Shown: positions 1 to 6,282 of the stretch, in pieces
How positions within the stretch are numbered: the stretch's first letter is position 1
Layout: each line of letters starts with the position of its first letter
From: Thermoflexales bacterium
Lineage (GTDB): Bacteria > Chloroflexota > Anaerolineae > B4-G1 > SLSP01
Assembly (NCBI GenBank): GCA_007130345.1
Contig: SLSP01000071.1
Span: 1-9,203, forward strand
Direction of reading: 5' to 3'
DNA length: 9,203 nt
Program-made: the position numbers and the translations under genes
Notes under the pieces: generated by a model
The model's input: the letters and a program-made list of their open reading frames with translations, nothing else
What the model was told of the DNA's origin: nothing
The model's database searches: none

Positions 1-534
1 GAGCAGACTGCGACCCGCCACGATGATATCGGTCTCCAAATCGTTAAACGCCTTCAACTCCTCTACCGTGCGGTTGAAGTTGATAGCGATACTGAGCAAC
101 GAGTCGCCGGGTTGCACCACATAAGTCTCCGGCGGGATGGGTGTGGGCGTCGCGGTGGGCGTGGGCGTGATGGTAGGCGTGGGCGTCGCGGTGGGTGTGG
201 GCGTGATAGTCGGCGTGGCCGTGACCGTCGGCGTGAAGGTGGGTGGCTCCGGCCCCAGCGTCCCCTGCGAGAGATTCCAGCCCAAGACCAGCGACCCGAC
301 AAGGATGAGGATCGCCACGCCGGCGAGGATAAGAATGTGCTGCCGACTCAGCCCCCGCGTCGTGGGGGAGGCAGCATCCGTGGACTCTGGCGTGGATGCC
401 GCAACGTCCTCGTCCAGCGCGGTGCCGCACATCAGGCAGGTCTTCGCGCCCTCCGCAACGCGCGCGCCGCACACAGGGCAATGGCGGGGAGGGCGATCCG
501 GTAATGGGTGGAGCGCCTCTTCTATAGTGTTCAT
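1..534 (-). CDS. Zinc-ribbon, single-TM, LysM-domain protein (partial, C-terminus beyond the left edge)
   Basis: The frame is open from an ATG at 534 down to base 1, giving 178 residues with no stop. In order it shows a short zinc ribbon with two CxxC pairs (C19/C22 and C33/C36), an acidic/Ser-Thr stretch, one hydrophobic membrane segment at about 66-86 (starting HILILAGVAILILV), a Thr/Pro-rich linker at about 97-135 made of TPT/ATP repeats, and the start of a LysM domain at about 137 (YVVQPGDSLLSIA). LysM domains bind peptidoglycan or chitin-like GlcNAc polymers. I infer a membrane-anchored protein with a cytoplasmic zinc ribbon and an extracytoplasmic wall-binding tail, but no enzymatic domain is visible in this part. 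A clear Shine-Dalgarno is absent and a promoter sits only 12 bp upstream of the ATG, so the mRNA may be nearly leaderless. It lies 79 bp downstream of galE on the same strand. The domain reading is firm; the role is not known. Confidence 0.85.
   Translation of the reverse strand, partial: MNTIEEALHPLPDRPPRHCPVCGARVAEGAKTCLMCGTALDEDVAASTPESTDAASPTTRGLSRQHILILAGVAILILVGSLVLGWNLSQGTLGPEPPTFTPTVTATPTITPTPTATPTPTITPTPTATPTPIPPETYVVQPGDSLLSIAINFNRTVEELKAFNDLETDIIVAGRSLL
143..214. repeat. 36-bp tandem repeat coding the Thr/Pro linker
   Basis: Two adjacent 36-bp units (143-178 and 179-214) differ at only three positions. A third, more decayed partial unit follows to about 235. On the minus strand they encode repeated ITPTPTATPTPT-type linker residues of the LysM protein. 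Because 36 is a multiple of 3, gain or loss of a unit would keep the frame, so linker length can vary between strains. Confidence 0.85.
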
Positions 535-546
535 AAGCCTAGATTA

Positions 547-574
547 ATCATAGCATCGATACGTGAAAGGGCAA
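547..574 (-). promoter_or_regulatory. Probable promoter of the LysM-protein gene
   Basis: On the minus strand a TTGCCC -35 box (569-574) and a TATGAT -10 box (547-552) are separated by 16 bp. The predicted start of transcription, about 540, is only some 6 bases before the ATG at 534. The match is good by eye for a housekeeping sigma factor. It lies in the gap after galE, so the LysM gene could be transcribed apart from galE. Confidence 0.5.
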
Positions 575-613
575 GACCCCGCGACCGCGCGCCTCACGGT
601 ACGCACTGGCTTG

Positions 614-1591
614 TCACGCATAGCCGCGCGGATGCGCGCGATGCCATTCCCACGCGCTGGCGATGATAGCGTGCAGGTCGGGGATTTGCGGCTGCCAGCC
701 CAACTCCGCGCGCACCTTCGCGGCATCGGCCACCAGGATTGCGGGATCACCCGGACGCCGGGGCGTCACTTCGGCGGGGATGGGGTGGCCGGTAACGGCG
801 CGCGCGGTCTCGATGACGGCCTTCACGGAGTAGCCCGCGCCGTTGCCAAGATTGTAGCGCATCACCGGGCGATCATCCAACGCTTCCAGGGCCAGGACGT
901 GCGCCGAGGCCAGATCGCGGATGTGGATGTAGTCGCGGATGCACGTTCCATCGGGCGTCGGGTAATCATCCCCGAAGATGAAGACCTTCTCGCGCTGACC
1001 TAGCGGCACCTGGAGCACCAGCGGGATCAAGTGGCTCTCCGGGCGATGCGCTTCCCCGCGCTCCGGTGGCGTGGCCCCGGCGGCGTTGAAATAGCGCAGC
1101 GCGGCATACCGCAGGCCGTGGATCTCATGATACCAGCGTAGCATCTGCTCGACCATCAGCTTGGTCTCTCCATAGACACTGGCCGGGCCGATGGGGTCCG
1201 TCTCGTTCAGGGGAGAGTTTTTGCTTGCGTAGACCCCGGCAGTGGACGAGAAGACGAACCGCGCTACAGCGTGCCGCGCCGTCGCCGCCAGCAGCGTCGC
1301 GCTGCCGGTGACGTTATTGCGGAAGAAGCGGGCCGGGTGCTGCATCGACTCCCCGGCCTCGATAAACGCCGCGAAGTGCATCACCGCGTCATAGGCCCGC
1401 GCGCCGAGTGCATCATCCAGTGCGGCTTCGTCCAGAATATCGCCCTGGACAAAGTGCGCCCCTTCAGGAATGGCTTGCCGATAGCCTTTTGCCAGATTAT
1501 CGTATACGGTCACGCTGTGCCCGGCCTGCAACAACTGCTCTGAGACGACACTGCCAATATATCCCGCGCCACCTGCGACAAAGATATTCAC
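614..1591 (-). CDS. galE: UDP-glucose 4-epimerase GalE
   Basis: This 325-residue protein is the usual length for GalE, an NAD-dependent short-chain dehydrogenase-type enzyme that interconverts UDP-glucose and UDP-galactose in the cytoplasm (Leloir pathway, supply of galactose units for envelope glycans). The N-terminal Rossmann motif is GGAGYIG (G7, G10, G13). HFAA lies at 72-75, the catalytic SST at 115-117, and the YxxxK pair is Y140/K144. RYFNAAGA (166-173) and RRPGDPA (278-284) are further family blocks. The start is a GTG at 1591, chosen because the conserved MNIFVAGGAGYIG begins there and a perfect AAGGAGG lies 5 bases upstream. The same frame is open further upstream to 1798, but that extension carries no family motif. 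The residue aligned with E. coli Y299, which limits substrate size, is L286, so activity on UDP-GlcNAc cannot be judged from sequence. It is divergent from dnaX with its own likely promoter. Confidence 0.95.
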   Translation of the reverse strand: MNIFVAGGAGYIGSVVSEQLLQAGHSVTVYDNLAKGYRQAIPEGAHFVQGDILDEAALDDALGARAYDAVMHFAAFIEAGESMQHPARFFRNNVTGSATLLAATARHAVARFVFSSTAGVYASKNSPLNETDPIGPASVYGETKLMVEQMLRWYHEIHGLRYAALRYFNAAGATPPERGEAHRPESHLIPLVLQVPLGQREKVFIFGDDYPTPDGTCIRDYIHIRDLASAHVLALEALDDRPVMRYNLGNGAGYSVKAVIETARAVTGHPIPAEVTPRRPGDPAILVADAAKVRAELGWQPQIPDLHAIIASAWEWHRAHPRGYA

Positions 1592-1596
1592 AACAG

Positions 1597-1603
1597 CCTC
1601 CTT
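1597..1603 (-). promoter_or_regulatory. Ribosome binding site of galE (AAGGAGG)
   Basis: The perfect anti-16S match AAGGAGG on the minus strand ends 5 bases before the GTG at 1591. It decides this non-ATG start over the longer upstream open frame. Confidence 0.85.
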
Positions 1604-1653
1604 GTGCAAAATACTTGCGAATAGGTTGAAGACTCCCCTGAAAAAAGGGCAAA

Positions 1654-1715
1654 AATCCGATTTTTCCACACGCGACCTACTACCAACCAGACTCAACCCC
1701 ATCATAATCCGATTT
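1654..1715. repeat. Pair of AATCCGATTT sites in the galE-dnaX divergent region
   Basis: The ten bases AATCCGATTT occur at 1654-1663 and 1706-1715, 52 bp start to start, close to five helical turns. The left copy is the core of a longer palindrome at 1651-1665 with 7-bp arms AAAAATC and GATTTTT around one base. The right copy begins at the upstream edge of the predicted galE -10 box and lies in its spacer. This layout is what an operator pair would look like, but chance in an A/T-richer gap is not excluded. Confidence 0.35.
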
Positions 1716-1729
1716 AAGAACGTGCGCAA
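1701..1729 (-). promoter_or_regulatory. Probable galE promoter
   Basis: On the minus strand TTGCGC (1724-1729) and TATGAT (1701-1706) are separated by 17 bp. Transcription would start near 1694, leaving a leader of about 100 bases before the GTG at 1591. The -10 box is identical to that of the LysM gene promoter. Confidence 0.5.
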
Positions 1730-1749
1730 CCCCGCCCGCGCGCGCCTGC

Positions 1750-1777
1750 TTGCCTCCTTTGCCAACCGTGATAGACT
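1750..1777 (+). promoter_or_regulatory. Possible dnaX promoter
   Basis: TTGCCT (1750-1755) and TAGACT (1772-1777) are 16 bp apart, each matching 4 of 6 consensus bases. Transcription would start near 1784, just before the ribosome binding site, giving a leader of about 13 bases. It is a weak match, supported mainly by its position. Confidence 0.35.
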
Positions 1778-1785
1778 ACCTGCGT

Positions 1786-1791
1786 GGGAGG
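1786..1791 (+). promoter_or_regulatory. Ribosome binding site of dnaX (GGGAGG)
   Basis: GGGAGG lies 5 bases before the ATG at 1797. It supports that start against the in-frame ATG at 1602, which would add 65 residues unrelated to DnaX. Confidence 0.75.
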
Positions 1792-1796
1792 TACTC

Positions 1797-3494
1797 ATGG
1801 CACAAGCGCTTTACCGTAAATGGCGACCGCAGACTTTTGAAGACGTCATCGGACAGGATCACATTGTGCGCACCCTGCGCCAGGCTTTGCGCACGGGGCG
1901 TATGCATCATGCTTACTTGCTCGTTGGGCCACGTGGCACGGGCAAGACAACGACCGCCCGCCTCATCGCCAAGGCCATCAACTGCCTGGCGGATGCGGAG
2001 CAGCGCCCGTGTGGCGCGTGCGAGATGTGCCGCGCTGTCAGCGAAGGCCGCCTGATGGATTTGGTGGAAATCGACGCGGCCTCGCATACCGGCGTCGATA
2101 ACATCCGCGACCTGCTGGAAAAAGTGACCTTCCGCCCCACCCAGGCCCAGTTCAAAGTCTACGTTATCGACGAAGTCCACATGCTCTCCACCTCGGCCTT
2201 CAATGCGCTCCTCAAGACTCTCGAAGAACCCCCGGAGCACGTCGTCTTCATCATGGCGACCACCGAAGTCCACAAGGTCCCCGATACCATCCTCTCCCGC
2301 TGCCAGCGCTTTGAATACCGCCGCATTCCCCTGGCCATGCTCGTCGAGCAGATGCAGAAGATCACCACAACCGAGGGTATCCCCACCGAACCCGCCGCCC
2401 TCGATTTGATCGCGCGGGCGGCCACCGGCAGCATGCGCGATGCCATCAGCCTCCTCGACCAGATGGCCTCCGCCGGCGGCGAGGTGACGGCGGATTACGT
2501 GCGCCTGATGCTCGGCGCGGAACGCCGCGAGGTGGTGCGCGGGCTGCTGGAAGCCTGGGTCGAAGGCGACCTCAACGGCGGGATGGAGATCATCAACCGC
2601 GCCGTCGATGGCGGAGCCGATCCCCGGCAGTTAGCGCGGCAGACGGCCAACTTTATGCGCGGCCTCCTGCTGATCCGCCTGGGCGCGGGCGAGACCTGGA
2701 CGGACCCCACCGACGCCGAGCGGCCTTTCTTTATCGAGCTGGCGAAGAAGACGCAGCCCCATCGCCTGGTAGAGGCCGTGCGCCTCTTCAGCGCGGTGGC
2801 CGCCGACAACCGCCGCGCCGGGTGGCAGCCGCAGTTGCCCCTGGAACTGGCCTTCGTCGAAGCGACGCTGGAACCCGAACCGCCCCCGCAGCCGGTGATG
2901 GCCGCGCCCGCACCCGTTCCCGCGCCAACCGCGAAAGCCGTCCCCACTGCCACCGCCACGACGCCCGCCCGCCCGGTGCGCAGCGTCAAACCCCGTCCGC
3001 AGCGCGCGGCGAGCGCGGCTCCGGCACCTCGCCCGGCGGCGGATAGCCGAAGCGCTTCTCCGGCGGCTCCGGCGGCGCGGGCCGCGACCCTCGATGCCGC
3101 GTTGGTGCAGCGCATCCAGAACCACTGGCGCGAAGCGATCAAGCACGTTCAGCCGGTGAGCCTGGGCGCGCTCCTGCGCGATGCCGAAGCCGCCGGCGTC
3201 GATCATGATGGCAAACTTGTCCTCGCCTTTCAACACACTTTCCATTGTGAGCGCGTCGCTCAGGACGCCAACCAGCGCACGGTCGAAGGAGAGCTTTCCA
3301 GGCTGTTCAAGCAGCCCCTCACCGTGCGCTGTATGCTCGCCAAGGACTGGAAAGCACTCGCGGCACCCACGCCCGCGCCCGCCGCGTCCCCCACATCCAC
3401 CACACCCCCGCCGCCAGAGCCGCCCCCTGACGAAGAGGACGAACTGATTCAGCGCGCCCAAGAGGAACTGGGGGCTGTGCCCAGAACCGGCTGA
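1797..3494 (+). CDS. dnaX: DNA polymerase III subunit gamma/tau DnaX
   Basis: This 565-residue protein is the ATPase of the clamp loader, which opens the beta sliding clamp and places it on primed DNA at the replication fork. The start MAQALYRKWRPQTF is the family's typical N-terminus. Walker A is GPRGTGKT (44-51) and the four zinc cysteines are C63, C72, C75 and C78. Walker B is VIDEVHML (123-130, D125/E126), sensor 1 is near ATTE (154-157), the SRC motif is 167-169 and sensor 2 is GSMRDA (R214). A collar domain follows to about 357. Next comes a Pro/Ala-rich linker at about 360-430, a small folded C-terminal region at about 432-520, then a Pro-rich and acidic tail. I saw no A-rich slippery heptamer of the E. 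coli kind, so a frameshifted short gamma form is not predicted. It heads the conserved dnaX-ybaB-recR run and is divergent from galE. Confidence 0.97.
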   Translation: MAQALYRKWRPQTFEDVIGQDHIVRTLRQALRTGRMHHAYLLVGPRGTGKTTTARLIAKAINCLADAEQRPCGACEMCRAVSEGRLMDLVEIDAASHTGVDNIRDLLEKVTFRPTQAQFKVYVIDEVHMLSTSAFNALLKTLEEPPEHVVFIMATTEVHKVPDTILSRCQRFEYRRIPLAMLVEQMQKITTTEGIPTEPAALDLIARAATGSMRDAISLLDQMASAGGEVTADYVRLMLGAERREVVRGLLEAWVEGDLNGGMEIINRAVDGGADPRQLARQTANFMRGLLLIRLGAGETWTDPTDAERPFFIELAKKTQPHRLVEAVRLFSAVAADNRRAGWQPQLPLELAFVEATLEPEPPPQPVMAAPAPVPAPTAKAVPTATATTPARPVRSVKPRPQRAASAAPAPRPAADSRSASPAAPAARAATLDAALVQRIQNHWREAIKHVQPVSLGALLRDAEAAGVDHDGKLVLAFQHTFHCERVAQDANQRTVEGELSRLFKQPLTVRCMLAKDWKALAAPTPAPAASPTSTTPPPPEPPPDEEDELIQRAQEELGAVPRTG

Positions 3495-3505
3495 TAAGCA
3501 AATCT

Positions 3506-3545
3506 ATTGTGTGTTGCGTAAAACACGCAATACGCAACACGCAAT
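3506..3545 (+). repeat. Hairpin built of ACGCAAT/ACGCAAC heptamers between dnaX and ybaB
   Basis: The arms at 3506-3520 and 3531-3545 pair over 15 bp (one T-G pair, 3510 with 3541) around a 10-base loop; the inner 10 bp are perfect. The right half is also a run of three heptamers, ACGCAAT, ACGCAAC, ACGCAAT (3525-3545). No T-run follows, so it is not a standard intrinsic terminator. It resembles short tandemly repeated intergenic elements and may act in RNA stability or processing between the two genes. The rest of this 91-bp gap holds only the ybaB ribosome binding site. Confidence 0.75.
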
Positions 3546-3585
3546 ATCTTAAACTTGCAACCTAATTAACCCAAAGGAGTGAAAC

Positions 3586-3939
3586 ATGAGCAAACGTAGA
3601 GGTGGTCACGGTATCCCTGGTGGCAGAGGTGGATTCGATCCCAATAGCCTGATGCGCCAGGTGCAGAAGATGCAAGAGGATATGACCAAAGTCCAGGACG
3701 AGGTGGCTAAAGAAGAGATCACGGTCTCGTCCGGCGGCGGTATGGTAGAAGTCACCATCACGGGCGGGCTGGAAATCCAGGCCATCGCCATCAAGCCCGA
3801 AGTCGTTGATCCCGATGACGTGGAAATGCTGCAAGACCTGGTGCTGGCGGCGGTCAACGAGGCCATCGAAAAGGCCCAAGAGCTGATGTCCAGCCAGATG
3901 TCGTCTCTCACCGGAGGATTGGGGATTCCCGGTCTGTAA
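3586..3939 (+). CDS. YbaB/EbfC family nucleoid-associated protein
   Basis: This 117-residue protein is the usual size for the YbaB/EbfC family, small dimeric DNA-binding proteins that coat the nucleoid. A Gly/Arg-rich N-terminal tail (1-18) precedes the first helix, starting NSLMRQVQKMQEDM at 20. Then comes the family strand region with VSSGGGMVEVTITG (47-60), IKPEVVDPDDVEMLQDLV (69-86) and the last long helix AAVNEAIEKAQELM (88-101), ending in a Gly-rich tail. The ATG at 3586 has AAAGGAG six bases upstream. Its place between dnaX and recR, with 3 bp to recR, is the order found across many bacteria and supports the call. The basic Gly/Arg tail could add to DNA contact; that is inference. Confidence 0.95.
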   Translation: MSKRRGGHGIPGGRGGFDPNSLMRQVQKMQEDMTKVQDEVAKEEITVSSGGGMVEVTITGGLEIQAIAIKPEVVDPDDVEMLQDLVLAAVNEAIEKAQELMSSQMSSLTGGLGIPGL

Positions 3940-3942
3940 GCG

Positions 3943-4548
3943 ATGGGTAAAGCCGCAGTTCCCCCTTCCGTCACCAATTTAATCCAGACCTTTTCTGAGT
4001 TGCCCGGCGTGGGGCCGAAGACGGCCTCGCGCCTGGCTTTTTACCTGCTCCGGGGAAAGTCCGATCTGGCGTTGCGCCTTGCCACGGCGCTCCAAGACCT
4101 CGTGGAGCGGACGCGCTTCTGCTCCATCTGCTACAACGTGACCGAAGCCGATCCCTGCCCCATCTGCGCCGACCCGGCCCGCGATCACGCCAGCGTCTGC
4201 GTGGTCGAGGAGCCGCTGGATATGCTGGCCCTGGAGCGTACCGATCAGTATGCCGGCGTCTACCACGTCCTCCACGGCGCGCTCTCTCCGCTGGAAGGCA
4301 TCTTCGCCGAAGACCTGCGCATCGCCGAGCTGGAAACCCGCATCCGCCAGGGCGACGTCTCTGAAGTGATCCTGGCGACCAATCCCACCAGCGAGGGCGA
4401 TTACACCGCCGCGTATCTGGTGCAGCGGATTAAGACCATCGGCACGCGCGTCACGCGCCTGGGACGCGGCCTGCCGATGGGCGGCGATCTCGAATACGCC
4501 GACGCCGTGACGCTCACCCGCGCGCTGGAATCGCGCCAGGAGTTGTAG
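3943..4548 (+). CDS. recR: Recombination mediator RecR
   Basis: This 201-residue protein is the standard length for RecR, which works with RecO (and RecF) to load RecA on SSB-coated single-stranded gaps during repair. It shows a helix-hairpin-helix around ELPGVGPKTASRLAFYLL (19-36) and a C4 zinc finger at C60, C63, C72 and C75. A Toprim domain follows, with VCVVEEPLD (85-93) and ILATNPTSEGD (143-153), then the family's GRGLPMGGDLEYAD block (174-187). All expected motifs are intact. It starts 3 bp after ybaB with no strong ribosome binding site of its own, so its translation is probably coupled. Its TAG stop abuts the next ATG directly. Confidence 0.97.
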   Translation: MGKAAVPPSVTNLIQTFSELPGVGPKTASRLAFYLLRGKSDLALRLATALQDLVERTRFCSICYNVTEADPCPICADPARDHASVCVVEEPLDMLALERTDQYAGVYHVLHGALSPLEGIFAEDLRIAELETRIRQGDVSEVILATNPTSEGDYTAAYLVQRIKTIGTRVTRLGRGLPMGGDLEYADAVTLTRALESRQEL

Positions 4549-5457
4549 ATGCAGAACACCTGGGAACTGGACATCCGCCAGGGGTGGATCATTGGCCTGG
4601 CTCTCGCGGCGATTTCGCTGGCTGTGGCTGTGGGCCTCGTCGTGCTGGCGGCCCTCAATCCCGTGACTCTGCTCACCTTCTTGCTCGGCGTCGTCGCTTT
4701 CGTGGCCCTGGCCTTCACGGTGGTGGTGATCTACCAGCTCTGGGGCCTGGTCAACGCCTACTACGAGATGGATCGCAACGCCCTCGTCATCTACTGGGGG
4801 GGGACGCGCCACCAGATACCGATGGCCTCGGTGCGCGAGGTGTTGCCCGGCGCAGAGATTGCCGATGTGCGAATGCGTCCCGGCTTGCGCTGGCCCGGCT
4901 ACTTCGTGGGCTATGGCGAATCTGAGAACCATGGCGGTATCCTTTACTTCGCCACGCGGCCCCGCGCCGAACACGTCGTCGTCCGCACGGCGGGGATGGC
5001 CTACGCCATCTCCCCCCGCGAGACGGAGAGCTTCCTGCCCGCGCTCCGCGAGCGGCTGGAGATGGGGCCGACGCAGGAGATCGCCGAGGAGTCGGAGCAT
5101 CCGGCCTTCCTCGATTGGGTCATCTGGCGCGACCGGCTGGCGCTGGGCCTGCTGTTAGGGAGCAGCGCGCTGCTCCTGCTTCTTGTGGGCCTGCTCTGTT
5201 GTCGCTACCCAACGCTCCCGGCGCAGGTGGCGCTGCGTGTGACCCAGGACGGTGCCGCGCTGTTGATGGCCGAAGCCTCGCGCATCTTCTACTTTGCCAC
5301 GTTGGGCGTGATCTTCCTGCTCCTCAACGGCGGATTGGGCCTGTTGCTCTACCACCGGGATCGCACGGCGGCATACTTCGTCTGGAGTGGGTTACTGATC
5401 CTGCAAAGTGGGTTGTGGGGCGCGGTGCTCACCGTTCTCTCGCGGACTGCAAAATAA
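4549..5457 (+). CDS. Multi-pass membrane protein with a PH-like soluble domain, function unknown
   Basis: This is a 302-residue protein. Two hydrophobic segments at about 13-36 and 39-65 precede a soluble region (about 70-190) beginning YYEMDRNALVIYWGGTRHQI, a strand pattern like the bacterial PH-domain families found after two TM helices. Three more hydrophobic segments follow at about 196-218, 246-268 and 274-297. The piece RYPTLPAQVALRV (219-231) recalls the 'P-x-LP-x-x-V' element of DUF1648-like membrane proteins. No catalytic motif is visible. The ATG at 4549 follows the recR stop with no gap and AGGAG lies six bases upstream inside recR, so it is translated with recR. I do not recognise a specific function; the PH-like assignment is from pattern only. 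Confidence 0.8.
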   Translation: MQNTWELDIRQGWIIGLALAAISLAVAVGLVVLAALNPVTLLTFLLGVVAFVALAFTVVVIYQLWGLVNAYYEMDRNALVIYWGGTRHQIPMASVREVLPGAEIADVRMRPGLRWPGYFVGYGESENHGGILYFATRPRAEHVVVRTAGMAYAISPRETESFLPALRERLEMGPTQEIAEESEHPAFLDWVIWRDRLALGLLLGSSALLLLLVGLLCCRYPTLPAQVALRVTQDGAALLMAEASRIFYFATLGVIFLLLNGGLGLLLYHRDRTAAYFVWSGLLILQSGLWGAVLTVLSRTAK

Positions 5458-5469
5458 CAGGGACTCGAT

Positions 5470-6282
5470 ATGATCCGCCTTGTGGCCTTCGATTTGGACG
5501 GTACGCTCATCGGCCCCGATACCGTTTTGCGCCCCCGCGTGGAACGCGCCATTGCCGAGACCCAGGCGCGCGGCATCGAGATCACGCTGGCGACCGGGCG
5601 CAAGTTCTCCGCCACGCGCCCCTTCGCCGAGCGCCTCGGTATCACCGCGCCGCTGATCTGCTACCAGGGCGGCTGGATTCAGGCCCCTGGGGATGCCGCG
5701 CCCCTCTATCGCGTCCCCCTGCCCGAAGCCGTGACCCTGGAGGTGCTGGCCTTGAGCGCGTCCGAGGGCTGGCACACCATCCTCTACGCCGATGGCGAGG
5801 TCTTCCTCGATGAAGTCCGCTATGCCGAGGACTTCTACCGCGCGCTGCTCGGCGAGACGTTCGCCGTGGGCGTGCCCTGGCGCGAGGCGTTGGCGAGCCG
5901 CGCCGCCGACAAGGTGCTCTTCGCCGCCGAGCCTGACGCCATCCCCGCGATGGGCGCGCGCCTGCGCGCCCGCCTGGGCGACCGCGCCGAAGTCGTGCGC
6001 TCCCACGCGCGCTTCGTCGAAGTCATCCCCGCCGACGTCAGCAAGGGCCGCGCCCTGGCCTGGCTGTCCGCCCATCTGGAGATCGCCCAATCCGCCGTGA
6101 TGGCTGTGGGCGATCAGGAGAACGATCTGGCGATGGTGCGTTGGGCCGGCGTGGGCGTGGCGATGGGCGATGCCGTGCCAGAACTCCGCCGGGCTGCCGA
6201 TTGGGTCGCGCCCTCCTGGCGCGATGATGGCGCGGCGGTCGCGCTGGCGCGCTTCGTGTTAGAGCGCGCAGCTTCGCCATGA
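5470..6282 (+). CDS. Cof-type HAD superfamily hydrolase (phosphatase)
   Basis: This 270-residue protein is the normal length for the Cof/YbiV-like class IIB HAD phosphatases, cytoplasmic Mg-dependent enzymes that remove phosphate from sugar phosphates, nucleotides or cofactors. Motif I is DLDGTL (nucleophile D8, acid/base D10), motif II is TLATGR (T42), motif III lysine is K192 in SKGRALAWL, and motif IV is GDQENDLAMV (D215 and D219). The C2-type cap lies between, roughly 83-190. All catalytic residues are present, so activity is likely, but the substrate cannot be read from sequence. It starts 12 bp after the membrane protein with a modest AGGGA six bases before the ATG. Its TGA stop overlaps the next gene's ATG. 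Confidence 0.93.
   Translation: MIRLVAFDLDGTLIGPDTVLRPRVERAIAETQARGIEITLATGRKFSATRPFAERLGITAPLICYQGGWIQAPGDAAPLYRVPLPEAVTLEVLALSASEGWHTILYADGEVFLDEVRYAEDFYRALLGETFAVGVPWREALASRAADKVLFAAEPDAIPAMGARLRARLGDRAEVVRSHARFVEVIPADVSKGRALAWLSAHLEIAQSAVMAVGDQENDLAMVRWAGVGVAMGDAVPELRRAADWVAPSWRDDGAAVALARFVLERAASP

Noticed and set aside
44..481. Minus-strand 145-residue His-rich open frame (HAHTHRDAHAYHHAHAHRD-like)
   Set aside because: It is the Thr/Pro repeat of the LysM protein read in another frame. The zinc-ribbon/TM/LysM frame on the same strand explains the region.
1602..1796. Longer dnaX starting at the ATG at 1602
   Set aside because: The added 65 residues match nothing in DnaX, they would span the galE promoter, and a good ribosome binding site precedes the conserved MAQALYRKWRP start at 1797.
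1592..1798. Longer galE reaching up to 1798
   Set aside because: The extension has no family motif and the GTG at 1591 has a perfect AAGGAGG at the right distance before the conserved MNIFVAGGAGYIG.
2871..3090. Programmed frameshift in dnaX giving a short gamma form
   Set aside because: The linker codes for Pro/Ala-rich sequence in GC-rich codons and I find no A-rich slippery heptamer there.
2631..3461. Minus-strand 276-residue open frame opposite dnaX
   Set aside because: It is low-complexity Gly/Arg sequence created by GC-rich codons of the Pro/Ala linker, with no motif and no start signal.
3525..3545. CRISPR array from the short repeats
   Set aside because: The units are 7 bp, directly adjacent and without spacers, and no cas gene is present.
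3506..3560. Intrinsic terminator after dnaX
   Set aside because: The stem is long but no T-run follows it on the plus strand; called a repeat hairpin instead.
3979..5100. Minus-strand 373-residue open frame opposite recR and the membrane protein
   Set aside because: It is antisense to recR, whose motifs are all intact, and its sequence is His/Arg/Gly-rich shadow coding without any recognisable domain.
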